From Thiobacillus denitrificans (GTDB lineage Bacteria; Pseudomonadota; Gammaproteobacteria; Burkholderiales; Thiobacillaceae): 32,821 bases of DNA. Under the pieces are notes generated by a model. That model was not told the origin of the DNA. It saw only the letters and a program-made list of their open reading frames with translations, and made no database searches. Below are positions 15,641 through 24,577 of this stretch, piece by piece. The stretch spans positions 70,389-103,209 of the forward strand of contig DDRS01000041.1 of the NCBI GenBank assembly GCA_002343685.1, written 5' to 3'. Position 1 is the first letter of the stretch. The number at the start of each line of letters is the position of its first letter. The position numbers and the translations under genes are program-made.

Positions 15641-16579
15641 ATGCGCACCCTGTCCCTGCTCGCTGCCCTGATTTTCAGCACCTCGGCGATGGCCGGCCCC
15701 GATGATGTCGTCCGCCCCTACCCGCCTCAACAGGTCGCGGCAGGGACCTACGTCATCCACGGCCCGCAAGGTGTGCCCTCCGCAGCCAACCAGAGCTTCA
15801 TGAACAACCCGGCCTGGATCGTCACGAATGAAGGCGTCGTGGTGATCGATCCGGGCTCCAGCGTGCAAGTCGGCCGCATGGTGGTGGAGCAGATCCGCAA
15901 GACGACCGACAAACCGGTCACTCACGTATTCGACACCCACGTCCACGGCGATCACTGGCTCGGCAACCAGGCGATCCTGGAAGCCTGGCCCAAAGCGACG
16001 TTCATCGCCCACCCCGACATGATCAAACTGGCCAAGAACGGGGCCGACGCCTTCTGGATCAAATTTATGTCGGACATGACCGGCGGTTACACCGACGGCA
16101 CCCGCGCGGTGATTCCCACCGTCGAGGCTGCTGACGGCCAGGAATTCAGGATCGGCGGCAAGACCTTCCGCATCCATTCCTCGACCGACGCGCACAGCAA
16201 GACCGACATAATGATCGAGTTGGTAGAAGACCGCATCCTGTTCACCGGGGACAACGTGCTGAACCACATGGTGATGCCGATATTCGACGGCACCTTCAAG
16301 GGCGTGATGAAGGCCACCGACCGGGCGCTCGCCCTCAACATGGCACGCTATGTGCCAGGCCATGGCAAGACCGGCGACCGCAAGTTTGTCGAAGACCAGA
16401 AAGCCTATTTGGCCATACTGATGGCAGAAGTGCGTCGCATGTACGACGAAGGCAAGAGCGATTACGAAATGAAACCGGTCATCGCCGAGAAGCTCAAGGC
16501 CTACCAGGACTGGGCGGAGGTGGGCGCCAACCTGGGCCAGCAGATCAGCCTGGCAATCCTCGAAATCGAGCAGGAATAA
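15641..16579 (+). CDS. Secreted metallo-beta-lactamase-fold hydrolase (SoxH-like)
   Basis: This is an exported zinc hydrolase of the MBL superfamily. A signal peptide (about residues 1-18, STSAMA) is followed by the metal motif THVHGDHWLGN (about residues 99-109), the third-ligand region HSSTDAHSKTD, LFTGDNVLN with the bridging Asp, and PGHGKTGD. The length of 312 residues fits the SoxH/quinoprotein-relay group, which accompanies sulfur or methanol oxidation genes in some proteobacteria. No sox or quinoprotein genes lie in this window, so the substrate is open. Its ribosome site is CCGGAGAA. Confidence 0.85.
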   Translation: MRTLSLLAALIFSTSAMAGPDDVVRPYPPQQVAAGTYVIHGPQGVPSAANQSFMNNPAWIVTNEGVVVIDPGSSVQVGRMVVEQIRKTTDKPVTHVFDTHVHGDHWLGNQAILEAWPKATFIAHPDMIKLAKNGADAFWIKFMSDMTGGYTDGTRAVIPTVEAADGQEFRIGGKTFRIHSSTDAHSKTDIMIELVEDRILFTGDNVLNHMVMPIFDGTFKGVMKATDRALALNMARYVPGHGKTGDRKFVEDQKAYLAILMAEVRRMYDEGKSDYEMKPVIAEKLKAYQDWAEVGANLGQQISLAILEIEQE

Positions 16580-16606
16580 CAACGACTGCACGACCGAACG
16601 GCGCAA

Positions 16607-16627
16607 CGGGGCGGCGTGGCCGCCCCG
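16607..16627. terminator. GC-rich hairpin terminator between convergent genes
   Basis: CGGGGCGGC and GCCGCCCCG form a perfect 9-bp stem with a 3-base loop. It lies 27 bases after the MBL hydrolase stop and one base after the DUF3301 gene stop, so it can serve both directions. T-runs are short (ATCATTC on the plus strand). Confidence 0.7.
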
Positions 16628-16628
16628 A

Positions 16629-16973
16629 TCATTCAATCAGCCGGCTGACGCTGGCCACGTGGCCCTGCTGCCATTCCCCATCGAGTCCGATCCATTCGAC
16701 GCGATTGCCGAGCATGCGGACGATGCCGGGACGGCGGTTATTCCCCGTATCGGAAAACTCGAAGCGATAATCGCGCTGGACTTGCAGCTGGCCGCTGCCG
16801 TTGCGTGCGAAGCGGGTCCGGCTCAGGGCCACACTCTCGTCCAGGAACTGCACCCCGGCCTCGCCGCAGGCACGGCGCCCCACCGCAATGGCCTGTTCGC
16901 GCACATGCATGCCGGCATACCAGTACCAGCCGGCCACGCCCAACAACCCCAGTAGCAGGATGTCCCAGCTCAC
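16629..16973 (-). CDS. DUF3301 family membrane protein
   Basis: This is a 114-residue protein with one N-terminal membrane helix (about residues 4-21, ILLLGLLGVAGWYWYAG). A soluble part follows with the family's features: REQAIAVGRRACGEAGVQFLDESVAL, RDYRFEFSDTGNNRR and GIVRMLGNRVEWI. It belongs to the DUF3301 family, which has no assigned function. The start is a GTG at 16973 overlapping the rhlE stop as GTGA, so it is translated with the helicase. The orientation suggests a cytoplasmic or periplasmic C-terminal domain, but topology cannot be decided by eye. Confidence 0.87.
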   Translation of the reverse strand: MSWDILLLGLLGVAGWYWYAGMHVREQAIAVGRRACGEAGVQFLDESVALSRTRFARNGSGQLQVQRDYRFEFSDTGNNRRPGIVRMLGNRVEWIGLDGEWQQGHVASVSRLIE

Positions 16974-18358
16974 TGCCCGGCGGAATCGGGTTTGACCGGG
17001 CTGCGGAACAGCGCCGCCACCTGCTTCTTGGCCGTCGGCCGCGTCAGGGCAGGCGCACTGTCGGTACGCGACGCATCGCTCGGCACATACGGCGCGTCGA
17101 ACAAGGCATCGCGTGCGGTGGCGGGCTTGCTGCGCGGGGCACTGCGTTCGCGTTCACGTTCGCCGTGTCGTTCCGGCCGCGGCGCACGCGACTGGAAGGC
17201 GGGCACATCGGCCGCGCCCGGTTCGAAGCCGGGAACGATCACCGGCGGCAGCGTGCTGCCGATGAGTTTTTCGATGTCCCGGAGATAGCGCGTTTCCGAT
17301 TCGCTCACCAGCGAGATCGCCTCGCCCAGGGCGCCGGCGCGGCCGGTGCGGCCGATGCGGTGCACGTAGTCCTCGGCGTTGTGCGGCAGGTCGTAGTTGA
17401 CGACGAAGGGCAGCGCCTCGATGTCGATGCCGCGCGCCGCGACGTCGGTGGCAACCAGTACGCGGATGGTGCCGGCCTTGAAGGCGTCGAGCGCCTTGAT
17501 GCGCTCCTGCTGGGTCTTGTCGCCGTGGATGGCGTCGGCGTGGATGCCGGCCTTGTTGAGTTCGTTGGCGAGCCGGTTGCAGCCCAGTTTTGTCCCTGTG
17601 AACACGAGCACCTGCCGCAGATCGCGGCTCTTGATCAGATGCGCGAGCAGCTGACGCTTGCGTTCGTGATGCACCGGATGCACCACCTGGGTGACCGTCA
17701 CGGCCGTTTCGTTACGCGCCACCTCGATGAAGGTCGGACTATTGAGGATGCTGTCGGCGAGCTTGCGGATTTCCTCCGGGAAGGTGGCCGAGAACATCAT
17801 GTTGACCCGCTGCATCGGCAACAGGGCGACGATGCGCTTGAGGTCGGGCATGAAACCCATGTCGAGCATGCGGTCGGCTTCGTCGAGCACCAGGGTGTTG
17901 ACCTGGGAGAGCGACAGCGTCTTGTTCTGCACGTGATCGAGCAGACGGCCGGGCGTCGCCACCAGGATTTCGACGCCAGTCTTCAGGATCGGAATCTGCG
18001 TGTTGATGTTGACCCCGCCGTACACCACCAGCGAGCGCAGCGGCACGTGCTTGGTGTAGGCCTGCACGGCCTCCTCGACCTGGATCGCCAGCTCGCGCGT
18101 GGGGGTCAGAATCAGCGCACGGATCGGGTGCTTGGCCGGCGAGGTGCCGTTGTTGGCGAACGGCAGCAGGCGCTGGATCAGCGGCAGCGCGAATGCCGCC
18201 GTTTTGCCGGTGCCGGTCTGCGCGGCACCGAGAATGTCGCCGCCCTGCAGCGCCAGGGGAATCACTTGCGCCTGGATCGGGGTCGGGGTCGCGTAGCCCA
18301 TTTCGTCGAGGGCACGCAGGATGTCGGGCGCCAGCCCGAGTTCAGCAAAAGTCGTCAA
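16970..18358 (-). CDS. rhlE: DEAD-box RNA helicase, RhlE type
   Basis: This is an ATP-dependent RNA helicase, probably acting on ribosome assembly or mRNA turnover. All core motifs are visible in the 462-residue protein: Q-motif YATPTPIQAQ, AQTGTGKT, PTRELA, TPGR, DEAD, SAT, and in the second RecA domain VATDVAARGID and HRIGRTGRAG. After about residue 375 the tail is low-complexity and basic (ERHGERERERSAPRSK), as in RhlE proteins, and probably binds RNA. The ATG at 18358 begins with the typical TTFAELGL. It is coupled to the DUF3301 gene. Confidence 0.94.
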   Translation of the reverse strand: MTTFAELGLAPDILRALDEMGYATPTPIQAQVIPLALQGGDILGAAQTGTGKTAAFALPLIQRLLPFANNGTSPAKHPIRALILTPTRELAIQVEEAVQAYTKHVPLRSLVVYGGVNINTQIPILKTGVEILVATPGRLLDHVQNKTLSLSQVNTLVLDEADRMLDMGFMPDLKRIVALLPMQRVNMMFSATFPEEIRKLADSILNSPTFIEVARNETAVTVTQVVHPVHHERKRQLLAHLIKSRDLRQVLVFTGTKLGCNRLANELNKAGIHADAIHGDKTQQERIKALDAFKAGTIRVLVATDVAARGIDIEALPFVVNYDLPHNAEDYVHRIGRTGRAGALGEAISLVSESETRYLRDIEKLIGSTLPPVIVPGFEPGAADVPAFQSRAPRPERHGERERERSAPRSKPATARDALFDAPYVPSDASRTDSAPALTRPTAKKQVAALFRSPVKPDSAGQ

Positions 18359-18401
18359 AGTCTATCCAGTTAATGCTCTGGTTCGGTTAAATTCTGGCCG
18401 G

Positions 18402-19160
18402 CTACATCCGGATCCAGTCGAAACCCGCCGTCTGGCAGGCCACGCGCACGTCGCCATCCGCGCAATCCAGCACCTGGGCCAGTGCGCGCTGCGCCAGGGC
18501 GGCCGTGTTGTTCTTGCGCGAGACGTGCGCGGCCATCACGCATTGCAGCCCGCCATGCTTCAGTTTGTCCAACAAGGCCGCCGACTGCCCGTTTTCCAGG
18601 TGGCCGAAACGCCCGCCCACACGACGCTTGAGGCTCACGGGATACGGCCCGTTTTCCAGCATCGCGGCGTCGTGATTGCATTCCAGCACCAGCGCGTCGA
18701 CGCCGGCCAGCATGGCCTCGATATGCGGCGTGCTGCAGCCGGTATCGGTCAGCACGCCCAGACGGCGGTTGCCGTCGCCGAACACATACTGCACCGGTTC
18801 GCGCGCGTCGTGCGGCACGGGAAACGGCTGGATTTCCAGATCGTCCACCGCGAACGCCGCATGGCTGTCGATCACCCGCACCGTCACGCCGTCGAGGTCC
18901 TGCGCCATGGCCAGCGTGCCGGCAGTCAGCCACACCGGCAACTTGTGCTTGCGCGCCAGCCGCCCTACGCCGCCGATATGGTCGCTGTGCTCATGCGTCA
19001 CGACGATGCCGGCGAGATCGCAGGCCCCCAGCTTTAACCGGGCCAGCCGCGCAATGCTGTCGGCCAGCCCGAAACCGCAGTCCATCAACACCCGGGTGGA
19101 GCCGGCCTCGACCACCAGGCCGTTGCCTTCGCTGCCGCTGCCAAGGCTGGCGAACCGCAT
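18402..19160 (-). CDS. MBL-fold metallohydrolase, YycJ/WalJ-like
   Basis: This is a cytoplasmic beta-lactamase-fold protein of about 252 residues. The opening RFASLGSGSEGNGLVVEAG and LMDCGFG, the metal motif VVTHEHSDHIGGV (about residues 56-68), LGVLTDTG and LVLECNHD are typical of the YycJ group, which is related to nucleases and phosphodiesterases. In Firmicutes YycJ is linked to DNA repair and cell-wall signalling; the betaproteobacterial role is not established. The start is ATG 19160 or GTG 19163. It sits 16 bases after bamC, so it is probably in the dapA-bamC transcription unit. Confidence 0.87.
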   Translation of the reverse strand: MRFASLGSGSEGNGLVVEAGSTRVLMDCGFGLADSIARLARLKLGACDLAGIVVTHEHSDHIGGVGRLARKHKLPVWLTAGTLAMAQDLDGVTVRVIDSHAAFAVDDLEIQPFPVPHDAREPVQYVFGDGNRRLGVLTDTGCSTPHIEAMLAGVDALVLECNHDAAMLENGPYPVSLKRRVGGRFGHLENGQSAALLDKLKHGGLQCVMAAHVSRKNNTAALAQRALAQVLDCADGDVRVACQTAGFDWIRM

Positions 19161-19176
19161 CACGCCCGTCCCTGCG

Positions 19177-20277
19177 TCACTTCAACTCGTCGTGCAACAG
19201 CTTGATGATGCGATTCTGCGTGTCGGCGTCGGCCGCCTTGCCGTCGGTACCGGTGACGCCAACCCGGCTCTTCTCGCCCGCTTCGCTGACCACGATTTGC
19301 AGTTGCGGCGAGGTCTGTGCCTTCTTGCTGCGCCAGAAGGCGAGCTTGGCGAATATGCCTTCGTCGCGCTTGCTGGCGTTGTCGATACCGGGGTCGATGT
19401 AGCGCACGTAGTAGACGCCCTTGGAGCGGTCGCGGTCCTCCACGGCAAAGCCCACGCGGTCGAGCGCCAGGCCGACGCGACGCCAGGCACGGTCGAAGCC
19501 CTCATCCATTTCCAGTACCGGGGCACCGGCTTCCTTGACGATGCGCGCCATCTCCGGCGCCTGCTGTTTGGCCAGTTGCGCATCGACGCGACTCTTCTCC
19601 ACGCCGAAGCGCAGCATCAGGCGACGCAGCATCTCGGCCTCGAGTTCGGGGTCGGGTTGGCGCGGCTCCCACACGGTCTTGTCCTGGGCCTCGGTGGCGT
19701 AGACTTCCTTCATACCGCGATGGCTGATGTAGATTTCGGTACCGCTCTTGCCGGTTTCGATCCGCGTGCGGAACTTGTCGCGCTCGGCGGTGGAATACAG
19801 GCTGTCGAACACCTTGCCGATCGTGCGGCGGATCACGTCCTGCGGGATCTTGGCCCGGTTTTCCGCCCAGTCGGTTTCGATGATGCCGGTTTCGGGCGAT
19901 TCCATGTTGATGATGAAACCGTTCTCCTGCCAGAAATCCTTGATCACCGGCCACACTTGCTGCGGGGTGGCCTGCACCACCAGCCAGCGCTGGCTGCCGG
20001 CGCGTTCGATATGGGCTTTCTCTTCGGTGGGCAGCAGGGTCTGCGCGCTGCTCGGTGTCGCCTTGCGCTCCTGGCTGTAGGCCGATAACGTGGCCGTGCC
20101 GCTGCCCTGGCTATCGGGAATCGCATAACGGTTGTCTGCCGTCGGCGCCACCAGATCGGGCGGCACTTCCAGCGTCGGCAGCTTGCCGGCCGACTTGTAA
20201 TCGATCTTCTTGGATTCCACGATGCCACACCCCGACAGGGCCACGGCAACCATCACAAACAGGGGCAATAAACGCAT
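19177..20277 (-). CDS. bamC: Outer membrane assembly lipoprotein BamC (NlpB)
   Basis: BamC is a lipoprotein subunit of the BAM complex. The signal peptide ends in lipobox LSGC (Cys17), followed by the unstructured KKIDYKSAGKLPTLEVPPDL segment that binds BamD in the well-studied homologue. Two helix-grip domains follow, at about residues 95-220 (SQRWLVVQATPQQVWPVIKDF, GIIETDWAENRA) and 245-365 (GFDRAWRRVGLALDRVGFAVEDRDRSKGVYYVRY). The length is 366 residues. It directly follows dapA, the usual order in many proteobacteria. With bamE at 3112-4194, two BAM lipoproteins lie in this window, each beside a dap gene. Confidence 0.94.
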   Translation of the reverse strand: MRLLPLFVMVAVALSGCGIVESKKIDYKSAGKLPTLEVPPDLVAPTADNRYAIPDSQGSGTATLSAYSQERKATPSSAQTLLPTEEKAHIERAGSQRWLVVQATPQQVWPVIKDFWQENGFIINMESPETGIIETDWAENRAKIPQDVIRRTIGKVFDSLYSTAERDKFRTRIETGKSGTEIYISHRGMKEVYATEAQDKTVWEPRQPDPELEAEMLRRLMLRFGVEKSRVDAQLAKQQAPEMARIVKEAGAPVLEMDEGFDRAWRRVGLALDRVGFAVEDRDRSKGVYYVRYIDPGIDNASKRDEGIFAKLAFWRSKKAQTSPQLQIVVSEAGEKSRVGVTGTDGKAADADTQNRIIKLLHDELK

Positions 20278-20334
20278 ATAAATGGTGTCCTAAACGAAGG
20301 CTTGAATCAAAGCGGCACGGCGCATCGCACCGTG

Positions 20335-21225
20335 CTAGATCAATTTGGCGTGACGCAGCGCGTCGCGCACCGTGTCATGCAGTCCAGCAGACAACGGGGT
20401 CAGGGGCAGGCGCAAGGCGGGCGAAATCAGCCCCAGCTCCGCGCACGCCCACTTGACCGGAATCGGGTTGGCCTCGACAAACAGCTTGCTGTGCAAGGGC
20501 AGCAGCGCATTATTGAGTTCGCGCGCGCGCGCCAGGTTCCCGGCGAATGCCGCGGCGCACAGCTCGTGCATCATTTTCGGCGCGACGTTGGCGGTCACCG
20601 AAATCACGCCGTGGCCACCCAGCAGCATGAAGGGCAGCGCCGAAGCGTCGTCGCCGGTATACAGCGCGAACCCTTCGGGCGCGCGACGCAGCAGATCGGC
20701 CGCACGCTCCATGCTTCCGGTCGCGTCCTTGATGCCGACGATGCCGGGCACGTCTGCCAGACGCAGCGTCGTATCGTTGGAGAGGTCGGTCACCGTGCGT
20801 CCCGGCACATTGTAGAGAATCAGCGGCAGGTCGACTGCTTCGGCGATCTTGCGGAAATGCTGGTAAAGACCTTCCTGCGTCGGCTTGTTGTAGTAGGGCA
20901 CCACGGACAGGCCGGCCTGCGCACCTGCCGCCTTGGCGCACGCGGTCAGCTCGATCGCCTCGGCGGTTGAATTCGCGCCAGTGCCGGCGATCACCGGCAC
21001 ACGTCCGGCCACCTGCTCGACCGTCGTGCGGATCAACAGGCAATGCTCGTCGTAGCTGACCGTAGGCGATTCGCCGGTGGTGCCTACGATGACGATGCCG
21101 TCCGACCCTTCGGCAATATGCCAGTCGATCAGGCGCCGCAGCGTGTCGAGATCGAGCGCGCCGTCGTCCGACATGGGAGTGACTATCGCAACCAGGCTGC
21201 CTCTGGCCCTATTCATTTCTGCCAT
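20335..21225 (-). CDS. dapA: 4-hydroxy-tetrahydrodipicolinate synthase
   Basis: DapA condenses pyruvate and aspartate semialdehyde, the first committed step to diaminopimelate and lysine. The TIM-barrel protein of 296 residues has GTTGESPT, the Tyr138 of LYNVPGRT and the Schiff-base Lys166 in GIKDATGS. The start at 21225 has GCGGAAAC upstream; a second ATG three codons in (21216) is also possible, and MNRARGSLVAIVTP fits the family start better. It precedes bamC by 57 bases. A strong palindrome lies in its leader. Confidence 0.97.
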   Translation of the reverse strand: MAEMNRARGSLVAIVTPMSDDGALDLDTLRRLIDWHIAEGSDGIVIVGTTGESPTVSYDEHCLLIRTTVEQVAGRVPVIAGTGANSTAEAIELTACAKAAGAQAGLSVVPYYNKPTQEGLYQHFRKIAEAVDLPLILYNVPGRTVTDLSNDTTLRLADVPGIVGIKDATGSMERAADLLRRAPEGFALYTGDDASALPFMLLGGHGVISVTANVAPKMMHELCAAAFAGNLARARELNNALLPLHSKLFVEANPIPVKWACAELGLISPALRLPLTPLSAGLHDTVRDALRHAKLI

Positions 21226-21255
21226 CTTGTTTCCGCCGCTATTATTTCAGACACA

Positions 21256-21271
21256 CGCCGGATTTCCGGCG
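21256..21271. promoter_or_regulatory. Palindrome in the dapA upstream region
   Basis: CGCCGGATTTCCGGCG is a perfect 7-bp inverted repeat around two bases, 30 bases before the dapA start. It may be an operator or a tight hairpin in the leader. I saw no lysine riboswitch features around it; the whole dapA-zwf gap is only 138 bases. Confidence 0.4.
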
Positions 21272-21363
21272 ATGTAACGATAAATCACGCATTCTAATCC
21301 ATCTGGTCGCGCCCGGCTTTTTCTAAATCAGGGCATGCCTGCTGTGATCACGGGACCCGCACC

Positions 21364-22758
21364 CTAGCTCTGGGGGGGACGCGGGTTATGCCAGCGCCCG
21401 CCGGCAAGCAACAGGTCGGCCTCGGCCGGTCCCCATGTGCCGGGCTCGTAGAAACACGCCGGATCGCGATGCGCCAGGACGGGTTCCACCACGCGCCAGG
21501 CCGCCTCCACCGCGTCCTGACGGGCGAACAGCATGGCCTCGCCGTCCATGGCGTCGCCGAGCAGGCGCTCGTAGGCACTCATTTCATCCGGGTGGTTGTT
21601 GCAGACGTAGAGCTCGACGGGCCGCCCGACCATGCGGTCGCCCGCATTCTTCGTGCGTGCGCCCAGCGCGATGGACACGGTCGGCGACAAACGCATGCGC
21701 AGGTAATTCGGGGCCAGCGGCCCGGCCTCGGACAACGCGAACACGCGCTGCGGTGGAAGCTGGAACTCGGCGCGGATCTCGGTGGTGGTGAGCGGCAGGT
21801 GCTTGCCGGTCCGCACGATGAAGGGAACGCCCGCCCAGCGCCAGGTGTCCACGTAGAACCGTACGGCTGCGTAGGTTTCGGTGTCCGATCCGCGCGCGAC
21901 GCCCTCCTCCTTCCGATAGCCCTCGTACTGCCCGCGGACCATGTCGCCGGGCTCCAGCGGGCGGATGGCCTTGAGCAGTTTGGCCTGTTCATCGCGCACC
22001 GCTTCCGCGCTGGTTCCCAACGGCGGCTCCATGGCCAGCAGGGCGAGGATCTGCAGCAGGTGGTTCTGCAGGACGTCGCGAATGGCCCCGACCGAGTCGT
22101 AAAAGCGTCCGCGTCCGGCCACGCCGAAGTTCTCCGACATGGTGATCTGGATCTGCCGGATATGGTTGCGGTTCCAGATCGGTTCGAGGAAGGAGTTGGC
22201 GAAACGGAAATACAGGATGTTCTGCACCGCCTCCTTGCCCAGGTAGTGGTCGATGCGGAAGATCCCGGATTCCGGCAGCGCTTCGTACAGCGTCGCGTTG
22301 AGCGAGCGTGCCGATTCCAGATCGCGTCCGAAGGGTTTCTCCACCACGACCCGCGCGCCTTCAGTGCAGCCGGCCGCAGCCAGCCCGCGCACCACGACGG
22401 GGAACATGGCCGGCGGGATGGCGAAGTAATGGAGCGGATGTTTCCGGTGCTCCAGGGCGCGGCGCAACGCCACGTACGTTTCCGGATCTTCGTAGTCGCC
22501 GTTGATATAGGTCAGCAGGCTGGCGAGATTGCGGAACACCGCCTCATCCAGCCCACTGCCAAAACTGACTATGCCATCGTGGGCGTGGGCGCGCAGGCGC
22601 TCGATGTCCCACCCCGGGGAATGCGCCACGCACAGGATCGGCGGCAGCGTGCGGCCATGCCGCAACATGTCGTGCAGCGCGGGGAAGATCTTGCGCCGGG
22701 CAAGATCGCCCGTGGCACCAAACAGGACCAGGGCATCGGAGATCGGGTTCTCGGTCAC
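21364..22758 (-). CDS. zwf: Glucose-6-phosphate dehydrogenase
   Basis: Zwf oxidises glucose 6-phosphate with NAD(P)+ at the entry of the oxidative pentose phosphate and Entner-Doudoroff routes. The coenzyme motif GATGDLARRK lies at residues 14-23, EKPFGRD follows around residue 140 and the active-site signature RIDHYLGKE at 168-176. The 464-residue length is a little shorter than the usual 480-500. The start is a GTG at 22758 with GGAG nine bases upstream. No pgl or edd genes follow, so it appears as a single gene placed after the flagellar-type operon. Confidence 0.95.
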   Translation of the reverse strand: MTENPISDALVLFGATGDLARRKIFPALHDMLRHGRTLPPILCVAHSPGWDIERLRAHAHDGIVSFGSGLDEAVFRNLASLLTYINGDYEDPETYVALRRALEHRKHPLHYFAIPPAMFPVVVRGLAAAGCTEGARVVVEKPFGRDLESARSLNATLYEALPESGIFRIDHYLGKEAVQNILYFRFANSFLEPIWNRNHIRQIQITMSENFGVAGRGRFYDSVGAIRDVLQNHLLQILALLAMEPPLGTSAEAVRDEQAKLLKAIRPLEPGDMVRGQYEGYRKEEGVARGSDTETYAAVRFYVDTWRWAGVPFIVRTGKHLPLTTTEIRAEFQLPPQRVFALSEAGPLAPNYLRMRLSPTVSIALGARTKNAGDRMVGRPVELYVCNNHPDEMSAYERLLGDAMDGEAMLFARQDAVEAAWRVVEPVLAHRDPACFYEPGTWGPAEADLLLAGGRWHNPRPPQS

Positions 22759-22790
22759 GGCATCAGGCTCCAGGCTTGTTTCAGGTTGAC

Positions 22791-22796
22791 GTTATA
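22791..22796 (-). promoter_or_regulatory. Possible -10 element before zwf
   Basis: TATAAC on the minus strand lies 33 bases before the zwf start in the 82-bp gap after fliR. A small hairpin (GGACA-CCC-TGTCC) lies upstream. No good -35 was found, so the call is weak. Confidence 0.3.
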
Positions 22797-22840
22797 GCAG
22801 GTGTGCAGCGCGCGTCGGGACACCCTGTCCACAATTACCC

Positions 22841-23584
22841 TCACCTGAGCCTGCCCAGCCAGCCCGTGAGTTGCTCGATGCCCAGGCCGACGCCGTGCGC
22901 CAGCAGCGGCACCGCGGCAATCCAGATGGCCACCAGACCCAATGCCGCCACGCCAAGCCCGACCGACACCATGTCCAGCCCCGGCGTGGTGCGGGCCACG
23001 ATACCGAACGCCAGCTGGACCAGCAGCGCCAGGGCCAGCAAAGGCAGGGCAAGCTGCACGCCGGTGGCGAACAGCCAGCTGCCGGCTTCGGCCAACTGGC
23101 GCAGGTCCGTAGCGGCCGGCAGGATGGCGACCGGCATGGCCGCAAAACTGTCGCGCAGGGTATGCACGACCAGCAGATGGCCGCTCGCCCCCAGGAACGC
23201 CATCGCCGCCAGCCAGCCAGCCAGCGCACGCCAGGCGGCATCCGCGGGTGCCGCCTGCTCGGCGGTCAGCGCCAGCAGGCCGCCGGTCGCGGTATGGCCG
23301 GTCCATACCAGCGCCGCGCTCACCGCAGCGAACACCAGCCATACGCACAACGCCAGCGCCGCGCCCCACGCGACTTCCATGCCCAGGGCGAGCATGCCTT
23401 GCAGCGTGAACGGCGCGGTGGCGCCGAGCGCGAGGCCCGGCGCCAGCACCGCTGCCAGCACGGCGGCCAGGAACAGGCGCAACAGCAGCGGCAGACGGCC
23501 GGCCAGCGGATCGAATACGGCCCATCCGGCGAGGCGCGCGAAGGCGAACACCCAGGCCGACAGGCCCGCTTCGGTCAGGAGCAT
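22841..23584 (-). CDS. fliR: Flagellar export gate protein FliR
   Basis: FliR joins FliP and FliQ in the helical export gate inside the MS-ring. The 247-residue protein is strongly hydrophobic, with about six membrane segments. It shows the family's FAFARLAGWAVFDPL opening, LALGMEVAWGAALAL, LRDSFAAMPV and the conserved GIVARTTPGLDMVSVGLG region (about residues 190-210). It is the last gene of the operon, seven bases after fliQ. FlhB and FlhA, which normally complete the gate, are not in the window. Confidence 0.92.
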   Translation of the reverse strand: MLLTEAGLSAWVFAFARLAGWAVFDPLAGRLPLLLRLFLAAVLAAVLAPGLALGATAPFTLQGMLALGMEVAWGAALALCVWLVFAAVSAALVWTGHTATGGLLALTAEQAAPADAAWRALAGWLAAMAFLGASGHLLVVHTLRDSFAAMPVAILPAATDLRQLAEAGSWLFATGVQLALPLLALALLVQLAFGIVARTTPGLDMVSVGLGVAALGLVAIWIAAVPLLAHGVGLGIEQLTGWLGRLR

Positions 23585-23591
23585 GATCCGC

Positions 23592-23846
23592 TCACTCCAC
23601 CAGACCCGGGAAATCGGTCAGCATGCTGCGCGCAAACTCGACCAGCTGTCCCCCCATCCAGCTGCCCAGCAGCGCCAGCACGAGCAGCACGACGATGAGC
23701 TTGGGAACGAAGGAGAGCGTCGGTTCAAGGATCTGCGTGGCGGCCTGGAGCAGGCTGATGGCGAATGCCGTCAGCAGTCCCGCCAGCAACACCGGCGCGG
23801 CAATCAGCATCACCAGCCAGAGCGCGTCGCGCGCTAGGCCTTCCAT
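23592..23846 (-). CDS. fliQ: Flagellar export gate protein FliQ
   Basis: FliQ is a small two-helix membrane protein, four copies of which wrap the FliP/FliR gate. The 84-residue protein shows ALWLVMLIAAPVLLAGLLTAFAI, then LLQAATQILEPTLSFVPKLI and a second hydrophobic helix, all typical. The start overlaps the fliP stop by one base (TGATG). Length and pattern are normal. Confidence 0.94.
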   Translation of the reverse strand: MEGLARDALWLVMLIAAPVLLAGLLTAFAISLLQAATQILEPTLSFVPKLIVVLLVLALLGSWMGGQLVEFARSMLTDFPGLVE

Positions 23847-24577
23847 CAGAAGCTCCCGAGCAGCGAGCCGACCAGCAGGTGCCAGCCGTCCACCGTGACG
23901 AACAACAGCAGTTTCAGGGGCAGCGACACCAGCTGCGGCGGCAGCATGATCATGCCGAGCGCGGTCAGCACGGCGGCGACCACCAGGTCGATCACCAGGA
24001 ACGGCAGCACGACCATGAAGCCGATCTGGAAGGCGGTCTTGAGTTCGCTGGTGAGAAAAGCCGGCGCCAGCGCCGCCAGCGGCACGCTGTCCACCCGCTT
24101 CGGATCGATGCTTTTATCGTTCTCGGTGAACAGACTGAGATCCTCGGCGCGGGTCTGCCGCAGCATGAATATTTTCAGCGGCGACGCGGCTTTTTCGGCG
24201 GCGGCGTTGAAGCTGAGCGTACCGGCGAGATACGGCTGGTAGGCCTCGGTATTGATGGTCTTCAGCGCCGGCGACATCACGAACACCGTCAGCAGCAGCG
24301 CCAGCCCCATCAACACCAGATTCGGCGGCGCGGTCGAGCTGCCCAGGCCCTGGCGCAGCAGGAACAGCACCACGGCAATCCGGGTGAACGCGGTGAACGC
24401 CAGCAGCAGGGCCGGCAGGAACGGGAACAGCAGCAACCAGGGCAGGCTCGTTCCCGGCACGCCGAGCACCTGTCCTCCCGCGCCCGGCGTCACGCTCAGC
24501 AAGGGCACGCTGGCGTCCGCCGCCCAAGCCGGCACACAGAAACCGAGAAGCAGCCACAACCACACCCGCGCCTTCAT
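23846..24577 (-). CDS. fliP: Flagellar export gate protein FliP
   Basis: FliP forms the core pentamer of the export gate. The 243-residue protein has an N-terminal signal peptide (about residues 1-19, ending AWA), as flagellar FliP does. The conserved blocks FTRIAVVLFLLRQGLG, PPNLVLMGLALLLTVFVMSP, LTSELKTAFQIGFMVVLPFLVIDLVVA and the end KLLLFVTVDGWHLLVGSL follow. It is highly conserved, unlike FliF and FliG of the same operon. It overlaps fliO by ATGA and fliQ by TGATG. Confidence 0.96.
   Translation of the reverse strand: MKARVWLWLLLGFCVPAWAADASVPLLSVTPGAGGQVLGVPGTSLPWLLLFPFLPALLLAFTAFTRIAVVLFLLRQGLGSSTAPPNLVLMGLALLLTVFVMSPALKTINTEAYQPYLAGTLSFNAAAEKAASPLKIFMLRQTRAEDLSLFTENDKSIDPKRVDSVPLAALAPAFLTSELKTAFQIGFMVVLPFLVIDLVVAAVLTALGMIMLPPQLVSLPLKLLLFVTVDGWHLLVGSLLGSF

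Noticed and set aside
16805..18373. A 522-codon open frame on the plus strand opposite rhlE
   Set aside because: The minus strand encodes a complete DEAD-box helicase with all motifs. The opposite frame shows only compositional shadow.
19177..22758. Lysine riboswitch before dapA
   Set aside because: The gap between zwf and dapA is 138 bases and shows no long multi-helix structure; only one short palindrome is visible.
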